Shown here piece by piece: positions 27,490-37,547 of a stretch of DNA of 64,000 bases. Position 1 is the stretch's first letter. Every line of letters starts with the position of its first letter. The notes under the pieces were generated by a model, which did not search any database, was not told the DNA's origin, and saw only the letters and a program-made list of their open reading frames with translations. Source of the DNA: Pseudoalteromonas rubra (GTDB lineage: Bacteria > Pseudomonadota > Gammaproteobacteria > Enterobacterales > Alteromonadaceae); assembly GCF_001482385.1 (NCBI RefSeq), contig NZ_CP013612.1:744001-808000 (forward strand). Reading direction: 5' to 3'. Both the position numbers and the translations under genes were made by a program.

Positions 27490-29067
27490 TTAAACCAGTT
27501 TGGCTTTGCCTGCCTCAACGGTAAAACGTTTGCCAATGTGCGACTGGTCATTCTTAAAGCCGACGAATGGCACATGATGCCAGCTGGCATTCAGTTCATC
27601 CTGAGTGATTTCCAGGGTCACAAAACCGCGATTGGCCAGATCGACATAACGGATGTGAGGATTCTCCGGGATCAGTATTTTACCAACATCACCTACCAAC
27701 TGCTGCAAACCTGGTACCGGGATCGAGGGTGATGTCACCGAAGAAGTCACGATTTCTACCGCGATGGCCCCTTCGTGGGTGAAGCGATTGTATTCGTGCC
27801 AGTCATAGGGGTTTTTACAGATGTTTGCGGCCCAGGAAGAGTGTACGTCACCAGTTAAGAACACTACGTTATCTATCTGGTTTTGTTCGATAAAGTCTAA
27901 CAGGCGATGACGTGCGGCCGGGTAACCGTCCCAGGCATCACCATTAATTGGTTTACCCAGCATCTGAATTTGCATCATCTGCACTTGCTGACCCAATAAT
28001 TTCCACTGCACGCCATTTTGCTTAGCCTCAAACAGGTTGTCGTATAACCATTGCTCCTGCGCATAACCCAGTAAAGTTCGCGATTCATCAAGTCGGGCAG
28101 GATTTTTGATCTCAACTTGCTGATCACGGCCGATCAGGCGGGTGTCGAGCATATTCAGATCCAGCAAAGATCCAAACTGGAAGCGGCGGTAAGATCGTTC
28201 CCGGTTGTTATCGCTGGGTTCACGGATCGGCATCCATTCATAATAGGCTTTAATAGCAGCCGCTTTACGGGTATGCCAGTCGCCCTCACCGTCATTGTGG
28301 TTCTCTGCCCCGCCCGACCAGGTATCGTTGGTGAATTCGTGGTCATCCCAGATACAGATCATCGGGTGGGTCTGATGCAGGGTTTGCAAGTCTTCGTCAG
28401 TTTTATAACAGGCATGACGAACCCGATAGTCATCCAGGGTCACCATTTCGTGGGCGGGCTGAACTTTACGATTCCATAAGAACGGGTTGCGATACACATC
28501 TTTGTTGCCGTATTCGTACAGGTAATCACCAAGGTGCAGCACCGCATCCAGATCATCAATTTCGGCGATACGTGCATACACATTAAAGTAGCCATAGCTA
28601 AAGTGCGAGCAGGACGTCATGGCGAGTTTTACCTGGCTGACCTCGTAGGCTGGCAGCGTTTTTGTACGGCCTGTTGGCGAGATAATTGGCTCATCCAGCT
28701 CATCAATGATAAAGCGATAAAAATACCGGGTATTAGGTGCAAGCCCGGTTGCATCGACCTTAACGGTAAAGTCGCGTTGTCCGTCGGTGATCTCATAGCC
28801 CTCAGCAACCAGCGCTGAAAATTGTGGATCTGTAGAAACCTGCCAGAGTACTTTGGCACTGAGTGTATTTATATCGACCCGCTGTTGCACTTCAGGTGGA
28901 ATGGTAATTCGGGTCCATAAGATCACCCGATCATCCAGTGGATCGCCACTGGCAACGCCATGGCTGAACGGGCTCTGAGAAAAAGTACAGCCGCTCAGCC
29001 CTAAAGTAAGCGGAACGGTTGACAGCATTAGGCTGGTTTTAAAGAAATCGCGACGGGATAGACTCAT
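27490..29067 (-). CDS. phoD: PhoD-family alkaline phosphatase/phosphodiesterase, TAT-exported
   Basis: This 525-residue periplasmic phosphatase releases phosphate from organic esters, usually using Ca and Fe. A twin-arginine signal (SRRDFFKTSLMLSTVPLTLG) ends in a lipobox-like LSGC. An N-terminal PhoD domain precedes the catalytic core, with GDYLYEYG, CIWDDHEFTNDTW and FLTGDVHSSWAAN providing metal ligands. The length and order match complete family members. It ends 400 bp or more from the next gene, so it is probably monocistronic. One iteron-like site lies inside it. Confidence 0.94.
   Translation of the reverse strand: MSLSRRDFFKTSLMLSTVPLTLGLSGCTFSQSPFSHGVASGDPLDDRVILWTRITIPPEVQQRVDINTLSAKVLWQVSTDPQFSALVAEGYEITDGQRDFTVKVDATGLAPNTRYFYRFIIDELDEPIISPTGRTKTLPAYEVSQVKLAMTSCSHFSYGYFNVYARIAEIDDLDAVLHLGDYLYEYGNKDVYRNPFLWNRKVQPAHEMVTLDDYRVRHACYKTDEDLQTLHQTHPMICIWDDHEFTNDTWSGGAENHNDGEGDWHTRKAAAIKAYYEWMPIREPSDNNRERSYRRFQFGSLLDLNMLDTRLIGRDQQVEIKNPARLDESRTLLGYAQEQWLYDNLFEAKQNGVQWKLLGQQVQMMQIQMLGKPINGDAWDGYPAARHRLLDFIEQNQIDNVVFLTGDVHSSWAANICKNPYDWHEYNRFTHEGAIAVEIVTSSVTSPSIPVPGLQQLVGDVGKILIPENPHIRYVDLANRGFVTLEITQDELNASWHHVPFVGFKNDQSHIGKRFTVEAGKAKLV
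27669..27687 (-). promoter_or_regulatory. Iteron-like site inside phoD
   Basis: On the minus strand it reads GTTGGTAAAATACTGATCC, 15-16 matches to the 17 defined positions of the origin iteron. It encodes VGKILIP in phoD, a different reading of the motif from the sites near 43 kb. Confidence 0.45.
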
Positions 29068-29197
29068 AAGTAAATACTCTAATTATCATTTTTGGGCCGT
29101 ATTTAAACGTGTCCATGTTAATTTTATATAACAATAATATTACATTTGACCAATAAGGTGGCCAATCTGACATCTTTGATTTAAAACTGACGCGATA

Positions 29198-30034
29198 ATG
29201 GCTATAACTAAAAGATACAGGTCAGAGAATAAGCAGGTGAGAGTGGTTGGTATCAGGTTGTATCTCAGAATGTGGTGTTTTTTTATTGCCGGTGCTTTTT
29301 TTTATGGTTCACAAGTCAGTGCACAGCAATCGTGTACCGGCGAAGTTAAAATTGGCGTTGTTGCTGACTGGCCGCCGCTGACAGCCGTTGATGAGCGCGG
29401 GGCGTATGGGTTGGATGTGGAGATAGCCCGTAAGGTGTTCGCACAGCTGAATATGTGTCCACGATTTTTGCGCCTGCCTACCTCTGCCCGCAGTTTAGAT
29501 CAGCTGGGTAAAGGAACGGTCGATGCGTTATTGATGGTCAGTTACGTACGGGAACGCGCAGAGTTGGGGGTGTTTTCAGCGCCCTATCGCTGGGAGAAAA
29601 TGCGACTTTTTTCATTGCGCCAGCCGCGCATGGCCATAGACTTAAAAGCCTTGTTGCGGCTGGGCTATCGTATAGGCCTGAGCATAGGTTCTTATTATGG
29701 TGAGGAACTCAAAAACCTTGCCGAAAACCCCAGTTTTGGCCATCTATTGGTGGGCATTTCCGGCAGCCCTCAGCGCATTGAGATGTTGGCAAAAAAACGG
29801 GTCGATTTTATCATTGAAGACGAGATCCTCGGGCGTTTCATGGCGCGCAAGCTGGGCATTAAAAACTTTTATATTTGGGACTATCCGGTCCACAACAACC
29901 AGGTGCACTTTTTATTGCGTAAAGGGCTGTTCGATGCTGCTCAACTGGCGCGTTTTAATGACATAATAGAGCGCCTTCGTCCAGATATTGATGAGTTGGT
30001 TGAGCGCTATACCCATCACAGCGTGCCACGCTGA
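29198..30034 (+). CDS. Periplasmic solute-binding protein-like (SBP family 3)
   Basis: This protein of up to 278 residues has a signal peptide (hydrophobic stretch LRMWCFFIAGAFFYGSQVSA); the true start may be the ATG at 29270. The mature part begins with the usual family 3 pattern IGVVADWPPLTAVDERGAYG. It continues with LDVEIARKVFAQL and a DALLMVSYVRERAELGVFSA hinge region. No ABC permease or ATPase gene adjoins it. Orphan family 3 proteins in marine gammaproteobacteria often act as sensors or are of unknown use. The ligand is unknown. Confidence 0.8.
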   Translation: MAITKRYRSENKQVRVVGIRLYLRMWCFFIAGAFFYGSQVSAQQSCTGEVKIGVVADWPPLTAVDERGAYGLDVEIARKVFAQLNMCPRFLRLPTSARSLDQLGKGTVDALLMVSYVRERAELGVFSAPYRWEKMRLFSLRQPRMAIDLKALLRLGYRIGLSIGSYYGEELKNLAENPSFGHLLVGISGSPQRIEMLAKKRVDFIIEDEILGRFMARKLGIKNFYIWDYPVHNNQVHFLLRKGLFDAAQLARFNDIIERLRPDIDELVERYTHHSVPR

Positions 30035-30120
30035 GCTTTGTGAAATGTGGGGTAATATCAACACCGCTTTATTGTGGTCTACACTAAGGAAGCTAATGGA
30101 GCTGCAAACAAGGAATAACC

Positions 30121-31572
30121 ATGCGCAAACATTTGCTTCCTCTCGTTGTTTTACTCTCAGGTTGCACGGGCACTGCCGATAGTGCAGCGAATGATCCACT
30201 CGTCCATGCCGCTTATACCATGCTGGCCCCCACACAGGACGGGGGTGTGCAAGTCTATGCCAGAGCCATTGTCGACGGCGCACATATCAATGATCAGCAA
30301 TGTCCTCAGCTAATAAACGCGGGTGAACAGGCGATAAAAACCCAGGCCAGACGATTAAATCCGGATCCTGATAATTTTCCGGTCACAGTGTGTGAAGCCG
30401 TGATCCGTCCAGATACTCTGTATCGTCTTTCTTATGGTGGGATTGAACTGGCACCTGTCACCCTGGCACCTGAGCAAATTCAGGTCTTTGGAGACTCCGG
30501 ATGTAAGAGTTCAGTATGTGAAGGGGCAAGTGCAGCGCAACCGTTTGCTCAACTGGCGGACCTGGGTGCCAAACAAAGCAAGCAGCTGATCCTGCATATG
30601 GGAGATTTCAATTATCGCGGTACGTCGGGCAGCATCAGTAAAGATATTTACGCTTATGATGCGGGAGATGGCGGCTACGGTGGTCCGTCATGTGGTCTAA
30701 CAGAGACCTATTACTCGCAAAATGCCAGCGGGAGTCCAAAACCCGATACCTGGCAGAGCTGGCAGGCTGATTTGTTTGCACCAGCTAAATCTTTGCTGGC
30801 TAGTGCGCCTTGGGTATTTGCCCGCGGTAATCATGAGTTGTGTAGCCGTGCGGGTCCGGGCTGGTTTTATTTTCTGGGACCCGGCTCTGACTTACCTGGG
30901 GGCGTTGCACAGCAGTCATGCCCTTATCAGGGCGAATTCAGTCAGCCACCCAGCGAAGCAAGCGACTACATTGTAATGCTAGACCCCTATTTGCTTGAAC
31001 TAGAGTCTCTGGCATTGTGGGTGATGGATTCGGCCAATGCCTGCGACTCACGCTCACCACAAACACTCACGCGCCAGTATCGTGACCAGTATACTCAGTT
31101 GCAGCGGCTGGCTTCTCGGGTAAAAACCCCGTTATGGATGATGACCCACAGACCTATTTGGGGACAAAGCGGGCCGGTTGGCACACCTTCAATCACAGAT
31201 ATGCTGCAAACGGCGCTGAAGACGACTCTGTCGCAGCAGTTACCGTCTGAGGTCAGTTTGTCCTTATCTGGCCATATGCATATTTACCAGTCGCTGGCTT
31301 TTGGTAAGGGCAGTGATCGTCCGCCTCAACTGGTGGTTGGTAACAGTGGTGTCAGCCTGAGTTCAACCGGTGCAAACAGCGGGTTCAGTACTCAAATTGA
31401 TGGCAAACGCGCGCAGGGTAATGCTCAGGGGGAATTTGGTTATATCTCCATTAAGCTGGAGAAGGACCACCAATGGCAGGGGCAATTTTACAACACCCAG
31501 GGCCAGGTGTTCCTCGATTGTGGTAGCAAGCAGGCTGAGCAAGGAAAAGCTCTGTGCCAGATAGCGCGATGA
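30121..31572 (+). CDS. Calcineurin-like (purple acid phosphatase type) phosphoesterase lipoprotein
   Basis: This 483-residue protein has a short signal and lipobox (LLSGC near residue 15). The metallophosphoesterase motifs are complete and in order: FGDSGC near 123, MGDFNYRG near 160, RGNHELC near 238, MTHRPIWG near 341 and LSGHMHIYQS near 380. The substrate cannot be told from sequence. It lies among other phosphatases (phoD before, phoX-like after), which suggests phosphate scavenging. A 10-bp hairpin separates it from the convergent next gene. Confidence 0.85.
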   Translation: MRKHLLPLVVLLSGCTGTADSAANDPLVHAAYTMLAPTQDGGVQVYARAIVDGAHINDQQCPQLINAGEQAIKTQARRLNPDPDNFPVTVCEAVIRPDTLYRLSYGGIELAPVTLAPEQIQVFGDSGCKSSVCEGASAAQPFAQLADLGAKQSKQLILHMGDFNYRGTSGSISKDIYAYDAGDGGYGGPSCGLTETYYSQNASGSPKPDTWQSWQADLFAPAKSLLASAPWVFARGNHELCSRAGPGWFYFLGPGSDLPGGVAQQSCPYQGEFSQPPSEASDYIVMLDPYLLELESLALWVMDSANACDSRSPQTLTRQYRDQYTQLQRLASRVKTPLWMMTHRPIWGQSGPVGTPSITDMLQTALKTTLSQQLPSEVSLSLSGHMHIYQSLAFGKGSDRPPQLVVGNSGVSLSSTGANSGFSTQIDGKRAQGNAQGEFGYISIKLEKDHQWQGQFYNTQGQVFLDCGSKQAEQGKALCQIAR

Positions 31573-31580
31573 GCGGACAA

Positions 31581-31606
31581 GTCGCCACCTGAGTATAGGT
31601 GGCGAC
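31581..31606. terminator. Hairpin between convergent genes
   Basis: GTCGCCACCT, loop GAGTAT and AGGTGGCGAC form a perfect 10-bp stem between the stop codons at 31572 and 31618. No T run is present, so it may act for both strands or need another factor. Confidence 0.6.
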
Positions 31607-31617
31607 AATGGCCCTGA

Positions 31618-32700
31618 TTACCAGGCCAGCTGCCAGCTGAAGTTCAGCCTGAGTGTCAGCGCCTTGTTGGGGTTGATGTGATCCAGTGCGGTGGTAACTG
31701 ACCAGGTTTCACCCTGATAAGCCAGTTCGGGTGCCAGGTTGAGCGGATCCAGCATCATACGCCAGTCTCCAAGTTGCATGCCCAGCTGTGCAAAGTGCTG
31801 GTCGCCCTGACGACGCACACTGGCCAGGTAGCGGAAATCCTGGTATTGATATTGTCCTTGCAGGTAAACCTGTCTGGGTAAATAAAAGTCATGATTTTGA
31901 GCTGTTTCTCGGCCTTTTAACAGGGGCCGAAAACTACTAAATCCCGCGTTGTCGACAAAACTGCCTTTGGTGTTGATGTCCGCTTCGGTGAAGCCTGCCT
32001 GGTCAAATTCAAATTGGTTGTACAGATCGATCACTTTGCCTGAAAGCGCAAAGTGTTCTGTCACTTGCCAGTCGAAGTGCACATCCAGTGATAAACCCTC
32101 TCCGCGAGTGCGCCAGGCGTTATCCGTGTTAGGACGCTTTAAAAAGTTGTTATCGCTGTAAAACTCGCTAAATTGCAGCGCGCCGCGTAATTGCGCATTG
32201 TCGCTGCCTGAGAGTGCGCCGCTTAGCTGCGAGTCTCTGAGGTAGTTGAGTTGCCAGTAATTGGCCTGCACGGTGACTGTTAATGCATCAAAATGGTGCT
32301 GATAAGCCAGCCCAAGGCCTTTGCTGCGTGCCCCGGTCAGCGTTAGCCTGGTGTCGTAGCTGTCATAGCTGGTCAGAGGCTGATCATTTTGCTCCTGATA
32401 GTAACCCAGCGCCGTATGAGCATTGGTCTCAATCAGATAATCAACGCGTTGCATTGTATGTAGTTGCCAGTTTGCCAGTGCAGTATGACGATAGGCCACG
32501 CCAAAACGGGACTGAGAAAAGCCAAATGAGGCATCCGACTCAGGGCGCTGGTCCCATTTGTCACGGGCTATTTTTAATACTGGGGCAATATTCGTCTGAC
32601 TGTTGCTGTCGAGATACACTGTTACTTCATGGGTGTTTGCCATCGTGCCTGTTGACACCAACAGGCTGGCAGACAAACCTAAAAACCATTGTTTGTTCAT
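31618..32700 (-). CDS. Predicted outer-membrane beta-barrel protein
   Basis: This 360-residue protein has a signal peptide ending near TMA (residue 21). Alternating amphipathic strands run through the length, and the C-terminal strand ends in an aromatic residue (LRLNFSWQLAW), the BAM recognition signal. The family is not recognised. It follows the 1173-residue lipoprotein gene on the same strand after 91 bp, so the two are probably one unit. The barrel could be a partner or export channel for that lipoprotein, but this rests only on context. Confidence 0.7.
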   Translation of the reverse strand: MNKQWFLGLSASLLVSTGTMANTHEVTVYLDSNSQTNIAPVLKIARDKWDQRPESDASFGFSQSRFGVAYRHTALANWQLHTMQRVDYLIETNAHTALGYYQEQNDQPLTSYDSYDTRLTLTGARSKGLGLAYQHHFDALTVTVQANYWQLNYLRDSQLSGALSGSDNAQLRGALQFSEFYSDNNFLKRPNTDNAWRTRGEGLSLDVHFDWQVTEHFALSGKVIDLYNQFEFDQAGFTEADINTKGSFVDNAGFSSFRPLLKGRETAQNHDFYLPRQVYLQGQYQYQDFRYLASVRRQGDQHFAQLGMQLGDWRMMLDPLNLAPELAYQGETWSVTTALDHINPNKALTLRLNFSWQLAW

Positions 32701-32791
32701 AGCTTTCCAGAAAAAGGGCCAGCGTTAGCTGACCCCGAATGAGGTGTTACCCGCCAGACCAGGTGACAGCCTGGCCTGTTTTACACGGATA

Positions 32792-35700
32792 TTAGAGAGT
32801 TTCGATTTGCTCGTTGGCATAAATGATGAATACACCCGCATCTCGTTTCACGATTTTTGCGGCCTGCTCGTCACCCACCATAATGGTGCCCAGCGTTTGC
32901 TCACCTTCATTGTCATCGGAGTTTGTCTCGGCCAACTCCAAAGTGACATCTTCGGCATTATTGGCTGAAAGTTGCGCTGTTTCTGTGTTGTAGAAGACAG
33001 TGAAACTACGCTTTAACTCTGAACCGGGCACCTGGTAGTCAACTTCCAGCTCCAGTTCGCCCGCTTTAAAGTCGGTACGCTGGCCTACCAGAGACAGGTC
33101 AACATGGTACTCACCCAGCTTAACATTGACATTCATAGCTGCGCTGATGTCCAGGTAGTTAGTTTCGGTCTCAATTTGGTAGGTGTTTTTGGGCTTACCA
33201 AAAGTGCTATGGCCTTCATAACCTTGCTCGTTGACGGACATGTAATAGACAACTTCGACCTGACCATAGCCCGGATAATTGAGTGTGTATCCCTGGTATA
33301 GCTTATTTTCAAATGCTTGTCGTGCGTAGCCCTGGCTGCCTATCATCAGCTCGGTACCGCTAATATCCTGTACCGCCGACAGATAGCTGTCATAGTTCAT
33401 AGTCCATTCTGCATGCTTGACTGGGTCGAGGTAATTCCCACTTTCGTCTACTGGCATACCTTTTTCATCCAGATCATGTGGCTGAATAAAGTAGGCGGTA
33501 TATCCCTCTTTTGAAGTGTCAGGCTGAAGGTACGCAGCAACGCTGTTGTCAATGGCATGGAACTGATCAAAAGAGCTCGTGCTGATCATCAGCGCATTCT
33601 GATCGTTTTGTTGTGTCAGCGCATTGATGAATACTGAACTATATTCAAGGGCCACCCCGTTATTTGACACTATATATTGGTAGCTTGCCGTGGTGCTATC
33701 GTCACCAGACGAACTCCAGGATTGCTGAAGTTCTCCGAGTGTTGAAACGATGATATCTCCGTCTGCGGATGTTTTGACCTCAGGGGTATTGTCAATGTTT
33801 GGAAACATATACCGTGCCGATAGGTCATAGCTTTGACCGACCTGATAGTCCTGTTCTAAAAACTGAAAGTTGACGTAAATACCATCTACAACCGCAACGT
33901 AAAAGGTGCCCGAATGAGCTGGAGTCAATAAGGTTTGGACATCTTTGATGCTGGCATAGTCAACCGGGAAGCGGCGTAATTTTTGCGCGTCTACTTTGTT
34001 GTCTGCATAGAGCCATGTTCCCCAGTTCAGTTGGTCAACAGGCACCTGTTCACCAGACTCAAATGTCACCAGTCCATTAGCATAATGAGTGGTGCTGTCT
34101 TGCGGATAACGAAAATACTGTAATTTAAATTCATCAGTACCTTCTGGCACGATCCGTTCGAGTCGTTTAGTGACAAAGTTGTCTCCATAGTCACTGGTCA
34201 CTTCAACATAGTCTACGCCCTGATAGGTGCTGATCTTTCTTGTATGAATAGGAGTTGTGTTTTCATCGTCTATATATTGAGTGATAACAGTCGCAATGCC
34301 CTGCTGATTAATCGGTTGGAATTCAATCAGCAATGACTCGCCGTTTTTGCTGGTGATTTTGGCCTTTGAGTCAGACTCAATGGTCAGCGTGCCTGCATCA
34401 GGAATAAGGCGGCCAAAATGTTCAAATCCGGCAGGGTTAAACTCACTGAGGTTATCCAGTTTTACTGTCAAGCTTGCACCGAACTGACTACCCAGGGGGG
34501 CACTGAACGCGCCGCTAAGCGATAGCATACCTGGTACAAATATCGTATCGGGGCGTATTGAGTATTCGTGCCAACCTGCAGCGCCCTCAAACCTTGAAAC
34601 ATGTTCTAATTTTTCAATATGTTTTGCAGTTAGTTCAGCACTGAGCATGCCTTTAAAGCTGACCGGGTTTTGAACCGTGTCTGTCGCTTTCTGTGCTATA
34701 GTCACATCCAGTGTCAGGCTACCGTGGCGGCCATCAAAAGCGGGAGCCGTCCCTTCTTTAAGTTGCTCTGTGGTGACAGGCTGATTCAGCACTACCTGAA
34801 CCTGGCTATTCGGGAGAAGCATCAATGCGGCGGCATTATTCTCCACTTTACCAGACACACTCAGTGTATAGGTTTGATTGTCTTCAGCGACGGTGAGCTT
34901 AGCGTTAGCCTCCAGTTGCTCCTCGCCCGCAGATGCGGTCACAGAGAACACTAAACCCGTTTCGTCAATCACGGCTACACCGGTTGCGCCAGCTAGTTCC
35001 AGATAGTCGTCGAGTTTAATCGGTTGATTGTTATTAGGCAGCTGACCGGCACGACGCGCGCTGTCGATTAAAGCCAGTGCTTCAGAGACATCTGCGAGCA
35101 GCTTATAAGAGTTGGCCTGATCACGCACCATGTCTGTGGCATCGTCGATCAGGGCAACAAACTCATCACCTTGTGTGCGGACTTCTTTACCGTGTGTGTC
35201 TGCAACATCAAACAGGTTCGCAAATACCCGAATATCCTGCACCATTGCTGCGGCTTTAGCGACGGCATCGTCACTGCTTTGCTGCTGTGCCTGCCCTTTT
35301 ACGCGATCTGTGTTCTGTGTATCAGCACTGAGCATTTCATTGTGCAGGCTAGTCGATAGCTTTTCCAATTCACTGAGATTATCGAGTTTGTCAGCCAGTG
35401 CAGGATCGGCCTTGATAAGTGTGATGAGCTGTTGGCTGGCAAGTTCTGCACCCGCAAGAATGTCGCTGAGGTTAAACTCAAAGCTGGCATCATCATCATG
35501 TGCAGAGTTAGCCAAAAACGCGCCATCTGTGGCTTGAATATCGGTTATGGCTTCGGCCAGGCGTGTGCTCAATGCGTTGTTCTCATCACTCAGATCCGAG
35601 AACAAGGCATGTGCAATCCCTGCGTTGATCAGGGCATAACGGAGGTCTTCACTGTTGTTGCCATCAACCAGCGACGCACTGTCTTCGATCATTGCTGGTT

Positions 35701-36313
35701 TCATCTGGTGCAATGCACCTACCAGGCCAAATAGGTCGGCAATCTCAGAGTGTGCAGTGGCAATTGAATCAGAGGTTACTTCGCCACGCTGCTGCGCAAT
35801 TGCTGCGGCAAAGTGTGTCAACGGGGTGATATTCGCGGTGCTTGGCTGCTCAGTGACGTTAACAAATGTGCTCAGTACCAGATCGGGCGCGACCTCGGTC
35901 AGATTAACGCGTTCACCGAATGCAACTTTATTATTGGTATCATTTTGGCCGCATCCAGCTGGCGCATCACAAATCATATAGGTAGGATTTTTTGCATCCT
36001 GGCTGACGCTGATCTGTGCTTTGACTATGCCCTGTGCATTGCTAACTGTGGCGTTAAACTGGCCTTTTTCATCCGTTACAACGCTGGTCTGGCTATCGAG
36101 CTGGACAGGTTCACCGTTTTCATATTTAAAGAAAGTAACCGGTGCATTGATCAATGTACCTTTTGCCGCTACACCCTTAATTTCATTGGTCGTAACCTGT
36201 GTTCCGGGTGCGGGGTCTTGCGTTGTATTGGTCTGATTGTCATTGCTATCAGAGCCACAGCCACTGAGAACGGATAGAACGCCTAACGCGAGTAGAGTTT
36301 TTTTAAATTCCAT
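32792..36313 (-). CDS. Very large lipoprotein, unknown function
   Basis: This 1173-residue protein has a lipobox (LSGC near residue 19) followed by a low-complexity Asn/Asp/Thr linker (GSDSNDNQTNTTQDPAPG). From about residue 45 there is a carboxypeptidase-like or Big-type beta domain (GVAAKGTLINAPVTFFKYEN). A helical stretch covers about residues 150-440, then long beta-rich regions rich in Tyr and Asp run to the end. No catalytic motif is recognised. It resembles surface lipoproteins of marine bacteria that may bind polymers. Its gene precedes the outer-membrane barrel gene. Confidence 0.75.
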   Translation of the reverse strand: MEFKKTLLALGVLSVLSGCGSDSNDNQTNTTQDPAPGTQVTTNEIKGVAAKGTLINAPVTFFKYENGEPVQLDSQTSVVTDEKGQFNATVSNAQGIVKAQISVSQDAKNPTYMICDAPAGCGQNDTNNKVAFGERVNLTEVAPDLVLSTFVNVTEQPSTANITPLTHFAAAIAQQRGEVTSDSIATAHSEIADLFGLVGALHQMKPAMIEDSASLVDGNNSEDLRYALINAGIAHALFSDLSDENNALSTRLAEAITDIQATDGAFLANSAHDDDASFEFNLSDILAGAELASQQLITLIKADPALADKLDNLSELEKLSTSLHNEMLSADTQNTDRVKGQAQQQSSDDAVAKAAAMVQDIRVFANLFDVADTHGKEVRTQGDEFVALIDDATDMVRDQANSYKLLADVSEALALIDSARRAGQLPNNNQPIKLDDYLELAGATGVAVIDETGLVFSVTASAGEEQLEANAKLTVAEDNQTYTLSVSGKVENNAAALMLLPNSQVQVVLNQPVTTEQLKEGTAPAFDGRHGSLTLDVTIAQKATDTVQNPVSFKGMLSAELTAKHIEKLEHVSRFEGAAGWHEYSIRPDTIFVPGMLSLSGAFSAPLGSQFGASLTVKLDNLSEFNPAGFEHFGRLIPDAGTLTIESDSKAKITSKNGESLLIEFQPINQQGIATVITQYIDDENTTPIHTRKISTYQGVDYVEVTSDYGDNFVTKRLERIVPEGTDEFKLQYFRYPQDSTTHYANGLVTFESGEQVPVDQLNWGTWLYADNKVDAQKLRRFPVDYASIKDVQTLLTPAHSGTFYVAVVDGIYVNFQFLEQDYQVGQSYDLSARYMFPNIDNTPEVKTSADGDIIVSTLGELQQSWSSSGDDSTTASYQYIVSNNGVALEYSSVFINALTQQNDQNALMISTSSFDQFHAIDNSVAAYLQPDTSKEGYTAYFIQPHDLDEKGMPVDESGNYLDPVKHAEWTMNYDSYLSAVQDISGTELMIGSQGYARQAFENKLYQGYTLNYPGYGQVEVVYYMSVNEQGYEGHSTFGKPKNTYQIETETNYLDISAAMNVNVKLGEYHVDLSLVGQRTDFKAGELELEVDYQVPGSELKRSFTVFYNTETAQLSANNAEDVTLELAETNSDDNEGEQTLGTIMVGDEQAAKIVKRDAGVFIIYANEQIETL

Positions 36314-36617
36314 ATTGATTCGCCATTTTTAGCTCGTAGCTTACTGCACGGGTCTGGCCCGTGGTTGTATTGGGAGAAGGGATAAAGATGTTATGGGTTA
36401 GCTTGGAACGCCATATCCTTGATATGTACATACTTCATCCTGATGCAGTATTTGCTATGTTGTTTTGATTATTGCGGATGGTATTGTAATCGGATGAGCT
36501 GATTTATCAACAATCATTATGGTAATTTAGTTACTATGTTGATTTTTATGACTTTAATTTTTTGTTTGTTTCGTGAATGAAGTTTTAAACCCAACTTTTG
36601 TTGTCTTTTACTGGATT
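36314..36617. other. Intergenic, no gene seen
   Basis: The 304-bp spacer is AT-rich and should carry the promoter of the large lipoprotein gene. No clear operator or hairpin was found. Confidence 0.5.
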
Positions 36618-37112
36618 TTAATCTGCAAACTTCACCCACAGCCAGCTATCGTTGCCGTTAAAATGCAGCGTCTGAACGGTTTGCTGAGTTTTAAAGTTGA
36701 CCATATTGACCTGAGTTGGCCAGATATCTCTGAGTGCATCATGGCGCATCTGTAAGCGGCTCAATTTAGCTGGCATAGGGGCGCGCTGGATAACCCAGAA
36801 AAATTGCCCGTCAATACTGCCACTATATAGCGTCAATGGGATGGCTTGACCGGTTTCATCCTTTAGCTCCACTGTGTTATGCACATATTTTGCAAAACGG
36901 TTTCTGTCTGACTCGTTTTGAAACAGGTCGCTGTCTTCGCCAAACAGATCTTCTACTGCATGCTCGGTGTCGTGTAGATAAAATCGGTGCATTAATTCGA
37001 TCTGCTCGTTACTTGAGTCAACCAGTACCGTTGTCATTGCTGCCTTGACTTGGTGTGCCGTTGCAGTGTTTATCCACATTAGTGCCAGTGCGGCAATCAG
37101 CCGATCCCTCAT
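36618..37112 (-). CDS. DUF6702-like exported protein
   Basis: This 164-residue protein has a signal peptide ending near TATA-HQ (residue 19). The start of the mature part, QVKAAMTTVLVDSSNEQIEL followed by MHRFYLHDTEHAVEDLF, matches the usual pattern of DUF6702 proteins as I recall it (small exported proteins of unknown role). No operon partner is evident. Confidence 0.55.
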   Translation of the reverse strand: MRDRLIAALALMWINTATAHQVKAAMTTVLVDSSNEQIELMHRFYLHDTEHAVEDLFGEDSDLFQNESDRNRFAKYVHNTVELKDETGQAIPLTLYSGSIDGQFFWVIQRAPMPAKLSRLQMRHDALRDIWPTQVNMVNFKTQQTVQTLHFNGNDSWLWVKFAD

Positions 37113-37547
37113 GTCGTACCCCTTGGTTGTGTTCGGGTCTTATCATACCGTGAATTGAGCGGAATTATTGTTATTTTACTGCTGAACATGTTATCTGGAT
37201 TAAAATAATCGGTGCGCAGTGAGTACGTTTTGTTTTTGAGGGATTTGCATATATGGGCATTTTGCCTCATTTGTCTATATTGTCACGAAACGTAACTAAC
37301 CCCGTGTTTTGGACGTAACAAAGTGAGTATAGTGATGATGTCAAAATGACAATAAATTTCCGTGCCAAGTTCCCATTTTGCAAATTTATTGTCTCTATTT
37401 TACAAATAAATTAAAAAAGCCAAATTCAATGGTTGAAATCGGAACTAAATTCCCAGTAAAATCGCGGACTTTTCAATCGGCGAGTAAAACTGGCGTTGGT
37501 TTTGCTCTGTACAAAGTGCCCGTTTAGCAAAAAATGTGGTGAGCAGT
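37113..37547. other. Intergenic, no gene seen
   Basis: This 435-bp spacer lies between divergent genes. A short palindrome, TGTCAAAATGACA, lies near 37340-37352, and TTGTCACGAAACGTAAC near 37277. These could be operators, but no regulator can be named. Confidence 0.45.

Noticed and set aside
29068..29197. PhoB box upstream of phoD
   Set aside because: Only loose GTCAG-like words are present; spacing and pairing do not fit the CTGTCAT direct repeat.
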